A program made the translations under genes and the position numbers. The notes under the pieces are model-generated. The model did no database searches. It worked only from the letters and a program-made list of their open reading frames with translations, and was not told the DNA's origin. A stretch of 64,000 bases of DNA from Leptospira semungkisensis (GTDB lineage Bacteria > Spirochaetota > Leptospiria > Leptospirales > Leptospiraceae), in contig NZ_RQEP01000005.1 of assembly GCF_004770055.1 (NCBI RefSeq), forward strand, positions 930,001 through 994,000, read 5' to 3'. Positions 1 through 9,391 of this stretch are shown here, in pieces. Every line of letters begins with the position of its first letter. Positions within the stretch are counted from its first letter, which is position 1.

Positions 1-183
1 AATGTCTTTGAAGGTGGCTCCGGAGAGAGGTATATTGATGAGTTCGCTGTTTCCTACGGCTACGACTTCGAATCTCTCTATACGGCTGGCAACAGGATCG
101 ACAATTCCCCCAAATAAGATGTAAAGAGAGGATGTAGTGTCTCTGGATTGAAATAATAATGAATAAACTTGTTCAGATGGCAT
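1..183 (-). CDS. Partial hypothetical protein (N-terminal 61 codons)
   Basis: An open frame runs on the minus strand from an ATG at 183 off the left edge of the window. It begins MPSEQVYSLLFQSRD and continues with an alternating hydrophobic pattern that looks like beta strands. There is no clear Shine-Dalgarno sequence, and an in-frame stop lies shortly upstream of the ATG. The competing reading is a 38-codon plus-strand frame that enters from the left and stops at 115-117; its codon use is equally plausible. I prefer the minus-strand reading because it begins at an ATG and gives a divergent arrangement with lolC, but the choice is uncertain. I do not recognise the product. Confidence 0.35.
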   Translation of the reverse strand, partial: MPSEQVYSLLFQSRDTTSSLYILFGGIVDPVASRIERFEVVAVGNSELINIPLSGATFKDI

Positions 184-240
184 AAAATTTCGAATGAAAG
201 ACCGATACTACTCTGAGCCCAAATCGATATCGACTTTTTT

Positions 241-268
241 TTGACATCCTGCATCGAAATCTTATAAT
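241..268 (+). promoter_or_regulatory. Sigma70-type promoter of the lolCD operon
   Basis: A consensus -35 TTGACA (241-246) is followed after 16 bases by a consensus -10 TATAAT (263-268). This predicts a transcript starting near 275, about 43 bases before the lolC start codon. It is the clearest housekeeping promoter in the window and probably serves lolC, lolD and perhaps the mcsAB-like gene and clpC downstream. Confidence 0.75.
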
Positions 269-317
269 TGTCAAACTAAGGAATTTTGCGGGTATTTTAA
301 TTTCGCCCGCTCAACCG

Positions 318-1700
318 ATGAATTTCCTCTTTAAAAGATCTCCCTTAATCCTTCTTCTCACATCCCGATATATCAGAGGTTCCCGCGTTACCGGTCTTTT
401 GTCCCTGAAATCCAGGGTTTCATTTATCGTGATGGCAGTCGGAGTTTCACTCTTGATCGTTGTTCTTTCCATCTTCAACGGTTTTCAAAGACAATTGAAG
501 GAATCTCTGTGGCAAGGCGGAGAACATATTACAATTGAAAGTAGTTCCAATGGCGGAGAGATCCGGGACTACCAAAAGATCATCAAGTTTATCGAAAAGA
601 CCCCGGAGCTTAAATCCAGGATCTTAGCGGTCGAAGGCGGGATCCAAAGCCACGGTCTTATCCAAAGATATAATATTTTTTATCCCGTTTTGATTAAAGC
701 AGTCCCTGTCACGAGTGTTGAAGATCTACTCGCACATAAACTTCCAAGTTTTCCGAGAGTGGTTCATTATAACCGAGATGAACTAACGCAGATGAATAAA
801 GAGAACTTCATTATCTTGGGAAAAGAAATGGAAGATCTCTATAATTTCGGCTTAGGGAAACAACTCACTCTTGCAGTTCCTGGGGGAAGATTCTCTCTCG
901 GAAAAGGTGTCGAAGTGAGCGTGGAGAATTTTCGAGTTTCCGGTTTCTTTAAAACAGGAAACTACAAGTTCGATTCAAGCTTTGTTTATATGGCACTTCC
1001 TACTGCTCAGAAATTCTTTAAGATGAGAGAGGCCGTGAATCAGATCACAATCAAGGTGAAATCCTTGGATGATCTGGCACTCTGTAAACGCAAATTGCAT
1101 AGATTGTTCTCTGATGCAGAATTTGAAAAAGAAGTCGAATCCGCTTCTTCTCTTTCCGTGAGAACAATTGCAGAGGAACAAGAGAATCTACTCGCTGCAT
1201 TGAAGCTCGAAAAGACGATCATCTCTATTATCGTATTCTCATTTATCATCCTTGCTGCCTTAGGAATGGTTGCTTCCGTTTATTCCTTAGTAAGAGCAAA
1301 GAGAAAATCCATCGGAGTATTAAAAGCTCTCGGGCTTCCTTCTTCGGATATACTTTTGATCTTTACGCTAAATGCAATGTTAGTCGGGATTCTCGCCTCT
1401 TTGATCGGAGGAGTGACCGGTATCTTCTTGGCAAATTCCTTAGAAAGCATAGTAGGCGGGATAGAAGAGATCATCAATATGTTCGGTCCCGACTTTGCAG
1501 CACTTTCAGGATCCGATTGGAGTCCTGTTGAATTGGTGCCGAAGAGGATCTATTACTTTGATCAGATCCCTGTGGATATCAATATCGCATTTATCTTCAT
1601 GGTTACGACTGCGGCTACTATCCTTTCCGGAATTGCAGGATATTTTCCAGCAAGATGGGCCGCTAGCTTGAATCCTGTGGACACGATAAGGAACGACTAA
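318..1700 (+). CDS. lolC: LolC/LolE-type lipoprotein-release ABC transporter permease
   Basis: 460-residue inner-membrane permease. A short cytoplasmic N-terminus leads into one membrane helix (about residues 35-55). A large extracytoplasmic MacB-type domain follows, then three helices in a C-terminal FtsX domain (about residues 300-450). The YIRGSR and [14 protein letters not shown] segments match the LolC/E family. With LolD it would extract mature lipoproteins from the inner membrane for transfer to the carrier LolA. lolD follows one base after the stop codon, so the two are surely co-transcribed. There is only one permease gene here, so the complex may be a homodimer, or a second permease may be encoded elsewhere. 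The assignment to the LolCE family is firm; C versus E cannot be told from sequence. Confidence 0.85.
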   Translation: MNFLFKRSPLILLLTSRYIRGSRVTGLLSLKSRVSFIVMAVGVSLLIVVLSIFNGFQRQLKESLWQGGEHITIESSSNGGEIRDYQKIIKFIEKTPELKSRILAVEGGIQSHGLIQRYNIFYPVLIKAVPVTSVEDLLAHKLPSFPRVVHYNRDELTQMNKENFIILGKEMEDLYNFGLGKQLTLAVPGGRFSLGKGVEVSVENFRVSGFFKTGNYKFDSSFVYMALPTAQKFFKMREAVNQITIKVKSLDDLALCKRKLHRLFSDAEFEKEVESASSLSVRTIAEEQENLLAALKLEKTIISIIVFSFIILAALGMVASVYSLVRAKRKSIGVLKALGLPSSDILLIFTLNAMLVGILASLIGGVTGIFLANSLESIVGGIEEIINMFGPDFAALSGSDWSPVELVPKRIYYFDQIPVDINIAFIFMVTTAATILSGIAGYFPARWAASLNPVDTIRND

Positions 1701-1701
1701 C

Positions 1702-2394
1702 GTGAGTATCATCAGAATTAGAAACCTAGTCAAAAAGTATCATGTCCTAGAAAAAGAATTTTCCGTCATCGATGGATTGGACATGGATGTCGAAGAAGCC
1801 GAGATCTTTTCTATTGAAGGAAAATCCGGGATCGGAAAATCAACTTTATTGAATATACTCGGCGCTATGGACACATTCGATTCCGGAGAAGTAGAAGTCT
1901 GCGGGATCAAACTGGCCGAGCTGGACGAAAAAGGCAAAGAAGCATTTCGTGCAGAAAAGATCGCATTCATATTTCAACATCATTTACTTCTTCCGGATTT
2001 TTCCGCTTTGGAAAACGTTTCGATCCCGTTGCTCATTAGAGGATATTCCCCCAATAAGGCAAAAGAAGAAGCTACATCAATGTTGGAGAAAGTCGGTTTG
2101 AAAGACAGGCTGGACAGCTATCCTTCTCAATTATCGGGAGGAGAGAGCGCAAGAGTGGGTGTGGCAAGAGCGCTTGTCGCAGGAAAGAAACTCATTCTCG
2201 CGGACGAACCGACTGGAAACCTTGACAGAGAAAATTCAAGAAATCTAATGAACCTAATCCAAGAATTGCAAAAGGATTTGCGATTCAGTTTAATTCTGGT
2301 GACCCACGATATGGAGCTCGCAGCGCTTGCTCATAAACGAAACCAGATCTTCCAAGGAAAGTTAAGACCGGTCGCATCTCCACAAACGGTATAA
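1702..2394 (+). CDS. lolD: Lipoprotein-release ABC transporter ATP-binding protein
   Basis: 230-residue ABC ATPase with every core motif: Walker [10 protein letters not shown] (about 40-48), Q-loop Gln at 92, signature LSGGE (144-148), Walker B LILADEP (164-170) followed by the D-loop, and the switch His in VTHD (about 202). The length matches LolD/MacB-type ATPases. The start is a GTG one base after the lolC stop, which implies translational coupling. It would energise LolC for lipoprotein release, a natural job in an organism with many surface lipoproteins. The downstream mcsAB-like gene begins four bases after this stop. Confidence 0.88.
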   Translation: MSIIRIRNLVKKYHVLEKEFSVIDGLDMDVEEAEIFSIEGKSGIGKSTLLNILGAMDTFDSGEVEVCGIKLAELDEKGKEAFRAEKIAFIFQHHLLLPDFSALENVSIPLLIRGYSPNKAKEEATSMLEKVGLKDRLDSYPSQLSGGESARVGVARALVAGKKLILADEPTGNLDRENSRNLMNLIQELQKDLRFSLILVTHDMELAALAHKRNQIFQGKLRPVASPQTV

Positions 2395-2398
2395 TAAT

Positions 2399-3238
2399 GT
2401 GGAAGCTTGCGTTTATTGCGGCTTAACACTTTCAGACTGGAAGGAAAAGGGCAAGATCGGCTGCTCTCATTGTGTCCGTTTTCTGGGAGAAGAATACACC
2501 AAGTTCATTCCCCTGCAAGCCGCTGAGGATTGGAAACCGCTCCCAGAGTTTACCTCTGCCTCTCTCTGGGAAGAATGGGAAACGATTTCCTTGTCAGAAA
2601 GATTGGAGAAAATAGACTCCTATCGATTGCCTTTTACCTATAGATTCAGGGTTGCAAGAAATCCAAGAAATAGTATTTATCCCAAACAATCAGGGAAAAC
2701 GAACCGGTTCTTGAGGGAATTTTTGGAATCTTCTTCTGCAAGTTGGGAAGAAGATAGGACTCCTTCTCAAAAAAATACTAGAATTCCTGATTTTGGAGAT
2801 AGATTTCCTTGGAATTCGGGGACTCTACTTGCAGGAGACGAGGATCATATTCGTTGGGAATATGTAACCGATTCTCTTCTTGAATTAAACTCTATTCTAG
2901 AGTCGGATTTTTTGCGAAAATTCTGGGTCAGAGATCGGTTTGATTTCTTAGAGGGAATAGGCTTCGTGAATTCTTGTCCTACAAACTCGGGTCATGGAGA
3001 TAAATTATCGGTTTCCATTCCCGCAAAGCTAGCAGAGACAGGAGATCTTTCCGGTTTCCGATTGCCTACAGACTGGGGCTTCTATCGGGAAGAATTGAAG
3101 GAGAGATTGGTTTTTTTCCGTAAAAATTTCGGACAGAATCGAAAAAATTCCTTTTTCAATTTGGTTTCCTATTTAGCTTTACTGGTAATAAGTGGAAAAG
3201 ACGGGACAAAAGCATCTTTGCCCCATAATCCTTTTTGA
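2399..3238 (+). CDS. McsA-like zinc finger fused to a reduced McsB-like arginine kinase domain
   Basis: 279 residues with a GTG start overlapping an ATG in another frame. The N-terminus has two CxxC pairs (Cys 4, 7, 22, 25), like the zinc modules of McsA. The rest resembles the phosphagen-kinase domain of McsB, the protein-arginine kinase: RFRVARNPRN (about 82-91) parallels the SxRVRxARN nucleotide-binding motif. GDEDHIRWE (146-154) parallels NEEDHLR, and NSCPTNSGHG (191-200) parallels SCPTNxGTG, keeping the cysteine. The arginine after GTG is replaced by DKLS, and the late ATP-binding loop cannot be recognised. Total length is well below McsA plus McsB. It lies 105 bases before clpC, as mcsA-mcsB do in Firmicutes. 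Kinase activity is uncertain; it could be an adaptor that no longer phosphorylates. Confidence 0.72.
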   Translation: MEACVYCGLTLSDWKEKGKIGCSHCVRFLGEEYTKFIPLQAAEDWKPLPEFTSASLWEEWETISLSERLEKIDSYRLPFTYRFRVARNPRNSIYPKQSGKTNRFLREFLESSSASWEEDRTPSQKNTRIPDFGDRFPWNSGTLLAGDEDHIRWEYVTDSLLELNSILESDFLRKFWVRDRFDFLEGIGFVNSCPTNSGHGDKLSVSIPAKLAETGDLSGFRLPTDWGFYREELKERLVFFRKNFGQNRKNSFFNLVSYLALLVISGKDGTKASLPHNPF

Positions 3239-3343
3239 TTAAGTCATCCGATATATTCTTTAAGGGAAGATCCGGCTCCCTAGTTGGAAATTGGATGCGA
3301 ATACAGTCTAACCTACAGAAGCCAGCAGGAAGGGCGTGCACAC

Positions 3344-5881
3344 ATGTTGGAATTTACTAAAAGAGCAAAACGAGTAATCAACGAGATCGCACAGGACGAA
3401 GCAAAGCGTCTTGGCAGCGAATTTATAGGCCCTGAACATATCTTATTAGGTTTGTTGAAGGAAGAAGATTCGGTCGCGATAAAAATATTGAATAACCTAA
3501 ACATCAACCTCAACGAGCTTCGTAAAGAAGTAGAGAGAAGGACTAGAGAAAACTCCGGTACACTGTTGATGGATATGGCACAAGGGCAAGATCGATATCA
3601 AAAGATCATCGAGCTTTCCAAAGAAGAAGCAAAACGTCTGAAACATAATTATGTGGGAACTGAGCATATCCTTCTCGCATTGCTTCGCGATAACAATAAT
3701 ATCGCGGGCGGAGCGCTGTATTCATTCAGCGTGAATTATAATGTAATCAAAGGAGAGATCCTCCGCTTGCTAGGCGCACCTCCGACTAGCACTGTGGGAG
3801 TTTCGAGCCAACCGACAGCACAGCCAGGAACGCCGCGTGCCGAAAAAACCAAGACTCCAATCTTGGATGAGTTTGCACGTGATCTAACACAACTTGCCAG
3901 AGATAAAAAACTAGATCCTGTCGTTGGAAGATCCAATGAGATCCAAAGAGTGATCCAGATTCTTTCCCGCAAAACCAAGAACAACCCTGTTCTTGTGGGA
4001 GAATCAGGAGTGGGTAAGACTGCAATCGTAGAGGGCTTAGCTCTTGCGATCGTAGAGAAAAACGTACCCGATCTACTCTTCGAGAAACGAGTTCTTTCTT
4101 TGGATTTGGCCAGCCTGATTGCAGGAACCAAATACAGAGGTGAATTCGAAGAAAGATTGAAGAAGATCATGAAAGAGATCTCTTCTTCAAATAATATCAT
4201 TATCTTTATCGACGAGTTGCATACTCTGATCGGAGCAGGAGCAGCAGAAGGTGCGGTGGACGCCGCAAACATCCTGAAACCTGCTTTGGCTCGTGGAGAA
4301 CTGCAATGTATCGGAGCGACCACCAGCACGGAATATCGCAAGTATATTGAGAGAGATTCCGCTCTGGAGAGAAGGTTCCAAGTCGTAAAAGTGGCCGAGC
4401 CTTCGGTTGATGATGCGATCCTTATCCTTACAGGATTGAAGAAAGCATACGAAGCTCACCACAAGGTCCGTTATTCGGATCGCGCATTGGAGCAATCCGT
4501 AAAACTATCTCATAGATATATCAACGATAGATATCTTCCTGACAAGGCGATCGACATCATCGACGAGGCTGGAGCAAAAGCTAGACTCGCGAACTGTGCT
4601 CGTCCGCAAGCAGTGAAAGACTTGGAAGAAGAGATCAAATCACTTTCTCAAAAGAAAGAAGATCTGGTTCGTTCTCAAGAGTATGAAAAAGCTGCCGGAG
4701 TCAGAGACGAAGTAAATCGTAAGAAACAAGTTCTGGAAGAAAAGATCAGATCTTGGCAGGAGAAATTGGACGACTTCGCAGTCTCCATCGACGAAGACGA
4801 TATTCTTTCCGTGGTTTCCCAATGGACCGGAATTCCTCTTCAAAGAATGGAAGAGAACGAGTCTGCTAGACTTCTGCGCTTAGAAGAAGAACTTAAACGA
4901 AGAGTAGTCGGTCAAGACGATGCAATCGAGAAGATCGCCAAGTCTGTTCGCAGAGCAAGAACTGGATTCAAGGCAGAAAGAAGACCTACTGGATCCTTCA
5001 TCTTCCTTGGACCTACAGGAGTGGGTAAGACAGAGCTTGCAAAAGCTTTGGCAGAATTCCTATTCGGAGACCAAGATGCGATGCTTCGTGTAGACATGTC
5101 CGAATACATGGAACCTCATGCGGTCAGCAGATTGATCGGAGCTCCTCCAGGTTATGTTGGATATGATGATGGCGGACAACTGACTGAGTTCGTTCGTAAG
5201 AAACCATATTCCATCATTCTGCTGGATGAGATTGAAAAGGCTCACCATGATATCTTCAATATCCTTCTGCAAGTTATGGAAGAAGGAAACCTGACTGATA
5301 CCAAGGGCCGTAAAGTCAACTTCCGTGATGCGATCATCATCATGACTTCGAATATCGGAGCGAAAGAAATCTCTAGCACCGTAAGACTCGGATTCGAGGA
5401 TCGTTCGGGAGAAGAAGACAAATACAAGTCCGACCAAGCAAGAGAACAGTTGAAGAAACACTTCAACCCTGAGTTCTTGAATCGAGTCGACGAGGTTGTT
5501 TACTTCAAACCGCTTAGAAAAGAAGAGCTTATGGGAATCATGGATATCATGATCCGCGATACCAATAAGAGACTTCTGGACAAGAAGATCCAAATCGAAC
5601 TTACCCAAGAAGCGAAAGATCACTTCATGGATGTGGGTTACGACGAGAAATTCGGAGCACGTCCTCTTCGCAGAGTATTCCAAAGAGATTTGGAAGATTA
5701 TATGGCAGTTCAAACTCTCAAAGGCGCTTACAAAGAGCCTACTAAGATCACAGTAGCCTTCAAGGAAGGGAAACTGGACTTCGTGGAAGAAGCTTGGACA
5801 GACTATAAACCTGCGGATCCAAAGGACGGAGGAAGCTCTCCGAACAATCCGGAGCGTTCCGAAGAACCTGCGCTTGTATAA
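3344..5881 (+). CDS. clpC: ClpC AAA+ unfoldase, regulatory ATPase of the ClpCP protease
   Basis: 845 residues starting at the ATG at 3344, which has AGGAAGGG upstream; an in-frame start at 3284 would add 20 residues foreign to the family. Domains in order: two N-terminal Clp repeats (about 1-145), a first AAA+ module with Walker A GESGVGKT (about 219-226) and Walker B IIFIDELH, a UVR/middle coiled coil (about 420-465), and a second AAA+ module with Walker A GPTGVGKT and sensor residues. The UVR-type middle domain separates ClpC from ClpA and ClpB. It unfolds substrates for ClpP, which is not in the window. The McsA/McsB-like gene immediately upstream suggests adaptor- or phosphoarginine-linked substrate delivery. 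Confidence 0.93.
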   Translation: MLEFTKRAKRVINEIAQDEAKRLGSEFIGPEHILLGLLKEEDSVAIKILNNLNINLNELRKEVERRTRENSGTLLMDMAQGQDRYQKIIELSKEEAKRLKHNYVGTEHILLALLRDNNNIAGGALYSFSVNYNVIKGEILRLLGAPPTSTVGVSSQPTAQPGTPRAEKTKTPILDEFARDLTQLARDKKLDPVVGRSNEIQRVIQILSRKTKNNPVLVGESGVGKTAIVEGLALAIVEKNVPDLLFEKRVLSLDLASLIAGTKYRGEFEERLKKIMKEISSSNNIIIFIDELHTLIGAGAAEGAVDAANILKPALARGELQCIGATTSTEYRKYIERDSALERRFQVVKVAEPSVDDAILILTGLKKAYEAHHKVRYSDRALEQSVKLSHRYINDRYLPDKAIDIIDEAGAKARLANCARPQAVKDLEEEIKSLSQKKEDLVRSQEYEKAAGVRDEVNRKKQVLEEKIRSWQEKLDDFAVSIDEDDILSVVSQWTGIPLQRMEENESARLLRLEEELKRRVVGQDDAIEKIAKSVRRARTGFKAERRPTGSFIFLGPTGVGKTELAKALAEFLFGDQDAMLRVDMSEYMEPHAVSRLIGAPPGYVGYDDGGQLTEFVRKKPYSIILLDEIEKAHHDIFNILLQVMEEGNLTDTKGRKVNFRDAIIIMTSNIGAKEISSTVRLGFEDRSGEEDKYKSDQAREQLKKHFNPEFLNRVDEVVYFKPLRKEELMGIMDIMIRDTNKRLLDKKIQIELTQEAKDHFMDVGYDEKFGARPLRRVFQRDLEDYMAVQTLKGAYKEPTKITVAFKEGKLDFVEEAWTDYKPADPKDGGSSPNNPERSEEPALV

Positions 5882-5889
5882 GAACGATC

Positions 5890-5915
5890 TCGCCTCCGTG
5901 TAAAAGCGGGGGCGA
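5890..5915 (+). terminator. GC-rich stem-loop after clpC
   Basis: TCGCCTCCG and CGGGGGCGA pair as a 9-bp stem (one G-T pair) around an 8-base loop just after the clpC stop codon. There is no T tract, so it may stabilise the mRNA 3' end or weakly attenuate rather than act as a full intrinsic terminator. Confidence 0.35.
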
Positions 5916-5948
5916 AGTCGGGAATGGAGGCTATGAAAGAGAAAGTCT

Positions 5949-6374
5949 ATGCCGTACCTAATTCCCGTGATCTTTGTACTCCTATATCTGCTGGTTCGTA
6001 AGGTCTGGTTCCATCTACGCAAAATCAGGACTGTAGCAGGGATCGAAAAAATCTCTCTCTGCGTTTTCCAGCCTGATTTATTTCTTCCCGAGGTACGCGT
6101 CCTCTACAAATACTACTTCCAAGGCGGGGTCTATTTCGGATCCGGTTATATGCTGTTGTCCGATTTCCTCGATAGAGAGGAATACGAGATCTACAGGAAT
6201 TTGGATGGGTTGCCTGTTTTAGAAACGGGAGATTTTCTGATCGTTTCGGAAGAAAGAATCGAGCATTTTCTTTCGATTCGATATCCAAGTATAATCGTTT
6301 TCATCGACCCGGTAGAACCTTTTCATTCTTTGATTGATTGTTTGAATACAAAGTCGATGGGGGTTCCTACTTAA
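5949..6374 (+). CDS. Hypothetical membrane-anchored protein
   Basis: 141 residues, not recognised. Residues 1-16 form a hydrophobic segment ([15 protein letters not shown]), followed by positive residues (RKVWFHLRK), so it is likely a membrane anchor with the rest in the cytoplasm. The soluble part is mixed alpha/beta and rich in aromatic and acidic residues. A purine-rich GAAAGAGA lies just upstream of the ATG. It sits between clpC and a TPR gene on the same strand. No catalytic motif is visible. Confidence 0.65.
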   Translation: MPYLIPVIFVLLYLLVRKVWFHLRKIRTVAGIEKISLCVFQPDLFLPEVRVLYKYYFQGGVYFGSGYMLLSDFLDREEYEIYRNLDGLPVLETGDFLIVSEERIEHFLSIRYPSIIVFIDPVEPFHSLIDCLNTKSMGVPT

Positions 6375-6403
6375 AAATCTTTCCCCTGCCTGAAAAGAGA
6401 CAA

Positions 6404-7192
6404 ATGTACAAAGGAAAAATCATCCTATTCTCCCTGATACTTTTCGTGTTTTCCACAGGGACAATCTTTGCACAAGAACAGCCGGATTATCAATCCGCTT
6501 TAGCTGAATTCCAAAAAGGCAATTCTGAAAAGGCCTTGGAGATTATCCGAGTGCTTCATGAACAAGGAAAGCGTTCGTATGAAACGCATTACCTTGCTGC
6601 CTTCTGTCATTATAATGCAGGAAGAACTAAGTCAGCTGCAACTCACTGGTTCGAGGCGTTGAAATTAAAACCTGGAGATCCAGCAGTCAGTATGGACTTT
6701 GCTCGCTATCTGATCCAAGCAGGAAGAAATAGCGACGCGTTGGAGATCATTCGCAATTCTTATGAGGTCAATCCGAAGAATAGAGAAGTCAGACTTCTTT
6801 ATGCGACTACTCTGCTCTATAACGGAAAAGCGAGAGATGCTCTATTTATTATCGAGAAACTGAAATCAGAAGATGGAAATGATTATCGTCCTCTGGTCTT
6901 AGAGGCTCAGGTGTATTTCTATTTGGGAAGCGCTGAGAAAGCTGAGGTCAGTTTAAAGTGGGCTCAGTCCTTGGTTCCGGCTAACGCGAATGTTCTGAAC
7001 AACTTGGGCTTGGTGTACGAAAAAGCAGGAAACCAAGAAGCAAAACGCGGAAACGTCAAAAAAGCTTTGGAACAATTGAAGAGTGCCAAAGAACAATTAG
7101 AGTCTGCGTTAAAGCTCAAACCTGAAGACGATAAGATCAAAGGAAATTTAAGAAGGGTCGAGGCCAGGATCAATGCCCTATCTGCCGGGTGA
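6404..7192 (+). CDS. Exported TPR-repeat protein
   Basis: 262 residues. The ATG at 6404 is chosen because it begins a clean signal peptide ([17 protein letters not shown] with cleavage near TIFAQ). An earlier in-frame start at 6338 would bury the signal behind 22 polar residues. The mature protein is built from TPR-like 34-residue units (for example [20 protein letters not shown] and [11 protein letters not shown]), suggesting a periplasmic protein-protein scaffold. Its 3' end overlaps mtaB by 20 bases, so the two are translated from one message. Binding partners cannot be inferred. Confidence 0.75.
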   Translation: MYKGKIILFSLILFVFSTGTIFAQEQPDYQSALAEFQKGNSEKALEIIRVLHEQGKRSYETHYLAAFCHYNAGRTKSAATHWFEALKLKPGDPAVSMDFARYLIQAGRNSDALEIIRNSYEVNPKNREVRLLYATTLLYNGKARDALFIIEKLKSEDGNDYRPLVLEAQVYFYLGSAEKAEVSLKWAQSLVPANANVLNNLGLVYEKAGNQEAKRGNVKKALEQLKSAKEQLESALKLKPEDDKIKGNLRRVEARINALSAG

Positions 7193-8483
7193 AAAAAAGG
7201 TTCTATTTCACACGCTTGGATGCCGGCTGAATTTCTTTGAGTCGGATGGACTCTTTTCGTCCTTAAGCAAACATGGTTATTCTGCTGCAACCGGAGAAGA
7301 TGTACCGGATGTGGTCGTAGTCAATACATGCACTGTCACCAATAAAGCAGATTCAAGAAATCGTAATATAATTCGAAACGCGATCAAAAGATATCCAGGT
7401 GCTCAAGTTTGGGTGACTGGATGTTATGCCCAAACCGACAAGGATTCTATCGAATCCATACCAGGTATTGCAGGAGTTATCGGCAATGAGGACAAGTCCA
7501 GACTTCCTCAAATGATCTTGGAGAAGGAAGGAATCTTCTCTTCTGCACCTGAGATCTTGGATAGATTCTCCTATTCTGATGTTTTACCTCATGGACATAC
7601 CAGAGCGTATCTCAAGATCCAAGATGGATGCGATCGTCAGTGCTCTTATTGCAAGATTCCTCAGGCTCGAGGCAAGGGAGTTTCCAGGAATTGGAATGAT
7701 GTTTTGGATCAGGTTTCCTTTCTGCAAGATAATGGAGTAGGGGAGATCATGCTGACTGGAGTGAATCTGGGTTGGTATCGAGATTCAGAAGGAAGAAAAT
7801 CATTTACCAAAATGTTAGAAGCGATTCTGAACAAGCTGGAATATTCTAGACTTCGTTTATCTTCTATCGAGCCTCCTGATGTAGGAGTAGAGCTTGCTGA
7901 GTTACTTACCCATCCTAGATTTACGCCTTTCTTACATGTTCCTTTACAAAGCGGAAGTAGATCCGTTCTGAAAAGAATGAAGAGAAGTTATACTCCTGAG
8001 ACATTCAGAAAGAGGATCGAACTTGCTAAGTCCAAGGTCCCGAATCTTTTCTTAGGAACAGATGTGATTGTAGGATTTCCAGGAGAGACAGAAGAAGACT
8101 TTCAAGATTCTTGTTCGATTCTGGATGAATTAGGTTTTGCTAAAATACATGCATTTCCCTTCTCCGTGCGCAAGAACACTTCTGCAGAAGAATATCCGGA
8201 AACAGTTTCCAAAGAAGAAAAGAAAGAGAGAGTTCACACTCTCATGCAACTTTCCCAAAGGCTGCATAAGTCTTATGCCGAAAGCCAATTCTCTCAGAAA
8301 AGAGAGGCTGTCTTAGAAAAAGACGGGATCGCAGTGACTGATAATTATTTAAAAGCGATTCTTCCGGAATCGGATCTACGAAGCCTAAGCCCTGGACAAT
8401 TCCTCACAGTAGAGATCGGTGATTACGTTCCTGAGCCAGGCAAAGAAGGAAAAGTAATCGGCCGCATCTTAGCTGCGGTTTAG
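7173..8483 (+). CDS. mtaB: tRNA t6A37 methylthiotransferase (MtaB, radical SAM)
   Basis: 436 residues. The N-terminal UPF0004 domain carries the three Cys of the auxiliary Fe-S cluster (TLGCRLN near residue 17, NTCTVTN, TGCYAQ). The radical SAM core has [13 protein letters not shown] (CxxxCxxC, about 153-160), and a TRAM-like tail follows. The TLGCRLN start and the length separate MtaB from MiaB and RimO. It adds a methylthio group to threonylcarbamoyl-adenosine 37 of tRNAs reading ANN codons. The ATG lies inside the end of the TPR gene, with purine-rich AGGATCA before it. A strong hairpin follows the stop codon. Confidence 0.88.
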   Translation: MPYLPGEKKVLFHTLGCRLNFFESDGLFSSLSKHGYSAATGEDVPDVVVVNTCTVTNKADSRNRNIIRNAIKRYPGAQVWVTGCYAQTDKDSIESIPGIAGVIGNEDKSRLPQMILEKEGIFSSAPEILDRFSYSDVLPHGHTRAYLKIQDGCDRQCSYCKIPQARGKGVSRNWNDVLDQVSFLQDNGVGEIMLTGVNLGWYRDSEGRKSFTKMLEAILNKLEYSRLRLSSIEPPDVGVELAELLTHPRFTPFLHVPLQSGSRSVLKRMKRSYTPETFRKRIELAKSKVPNLFLGTDVIVGFPGETEEDFQDSCSILDELGFAKIHAFPFSVRKNTSAEEYPETVSKEEKKERVHTLMQLSQRLHKSYAESQFSQKREAVLEKDGIAVTDNYLKAILPESDLRSLSPGQFLTVEIGDYVPEPGKEGKVIGRILAAV

Positions 8484-8501
8484 AACTTCGCGTTTTCTGT
8501 T

Positions 8502-8536
8502 CAGAGTAAGGCGTTTCTCATTTAAGCCTTACTCTG
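8502..8536. terminator. Convergent-gene hairpin terminator
   Basis: A perfect 11-bp inverted repeat (CAGAGTAAGGC / GCCTTACTCTG) with a 13-base loop lies between the ends of mtaB (+) and the methyltransferase (-). The plus-side T run is short (CTTTG), so termination strength is uncertain, but position and symmetry suit a shared terminator. Confidence 0.6.
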
Positions 8537-8555
8537 CTTTGTAATAAAAGCAATC

Positions 8556-9218
8556 TTACGATCGGATCAATTCTTCGGAATACGTTTCTTCTTCTCTTAA
8601 ATCGTAATAGCCATATTCGAATTCAGGGCCGGATTGTATCTCTAACCCATAAACATTCTCGCTAATCCGAACAGTTTTAATGATCTCTAATTTGTACTGT
8701 TCTGCGAGAAATTTCATTTTGTCCAAAGAGATCTTGTCGTTGATACGAGGCCCAACCGGATACTCATTCTTGACCCAATCTAGAACGATGAGTCGCCCAC
8801 CCTTCTTCATAGAGCGAATGAGTCCGTCCATTGCTTGGCCGGGGTCCGCAAATGTGGATAGAACTAGTGAGGCAAATATGACTTCGGGAACTGGGATCCA
8901 TTCGGGCAATAAGGGTCGGTCTGCCTTTTCCATGAAGAAGGGAGTGAATCTCTGGATATCTTCTCGATTCTTCCAGTGAAGTACTTCGTCCAGAAAGTCT
9001 TGGTTGCATTCTGCTCCCCAGACCCAGCCTTCCTTGTGAATTGCTTTTAAAAGATTCTCCGTCCAAAATCCGAGGCCCATTCCGAAATCTACGATATTTT
9101 GCACATCTTTGAATGAAAAATGTTTAAAGACGGTCTCAGGAGGAGTAAGCTCTCTTCGTTTACTGGAAAGAAGGAAATTCTGATATTCTGGATCGTAATA
9201 GTATTCGATATCTATCAT
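8556..9218 (-). CDS. SAM-dependent methyltransferase (class I), substrate unknown
   Basis: 220 residues. The Rossmann motif I reads VDFGMGLGFWTENLL (about 42-56), followed by an acidic strand end (GAECNQDFLD) and motif IV-like VIFASLVLSTFADP. These fit a class I S-adenosylmethionine methyltransferase of the Methyltransf_11/25 kind. No membrane segment or signal is seen. It stands alone between a convergent mtaB and a divergent exported-protein gene, so context does not suggest a substrate. Confidence 0.75.
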   Translation of the reverse strand: MIDIEYYYDPEYQNFLLSSKRRELTPPETVFKHFSFKDVQNIVDFGMGLGFWTENLLKAIHKEGWVWGAECNQDFLDEVLHWKNREDIQRFTPFFMEKADRPLLPEWIPVPEVIFASLVLSTFADPGQAMDGLIRSMKKGGRLIVLDWVKNEYPVGPRINDKISLDKMKFLAEQYKLEIIKTVRISENVYGLEIQSGPEFEYGYYDLREEETYSEELIRS

Positions 9219-9391
9219 CTTAAGACCGGAAGTCGTATTATGTCTTATGCCTACTTATTTCAGTCAAGAGCAAAGCGGCGGAGACTTTTTGAAATTCCCC
9301 TCTTTTATTATTTTCTTTCCATCGTGCGAAAAACCGAAGTAAAAAATTCGATTCGGAAGACCGATAATGATATTCGGAACCTTATTTCCAG

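Noticed and set aside
3235..3257. Possible promoter TTGATT ... TATATT before clpC
   Set aside because: Spacing between the hexamers is only 11 bases, too short for a sigma70 promoter; clpC is probably read from the upstream operon.
5060..6022. A 320-codon minus-strand frame opposite clpC
   Set aside because: It is an antisense shadow of the ClpC C-terminal AAA+ domain; the length follows from the codon bias of the sense strand.
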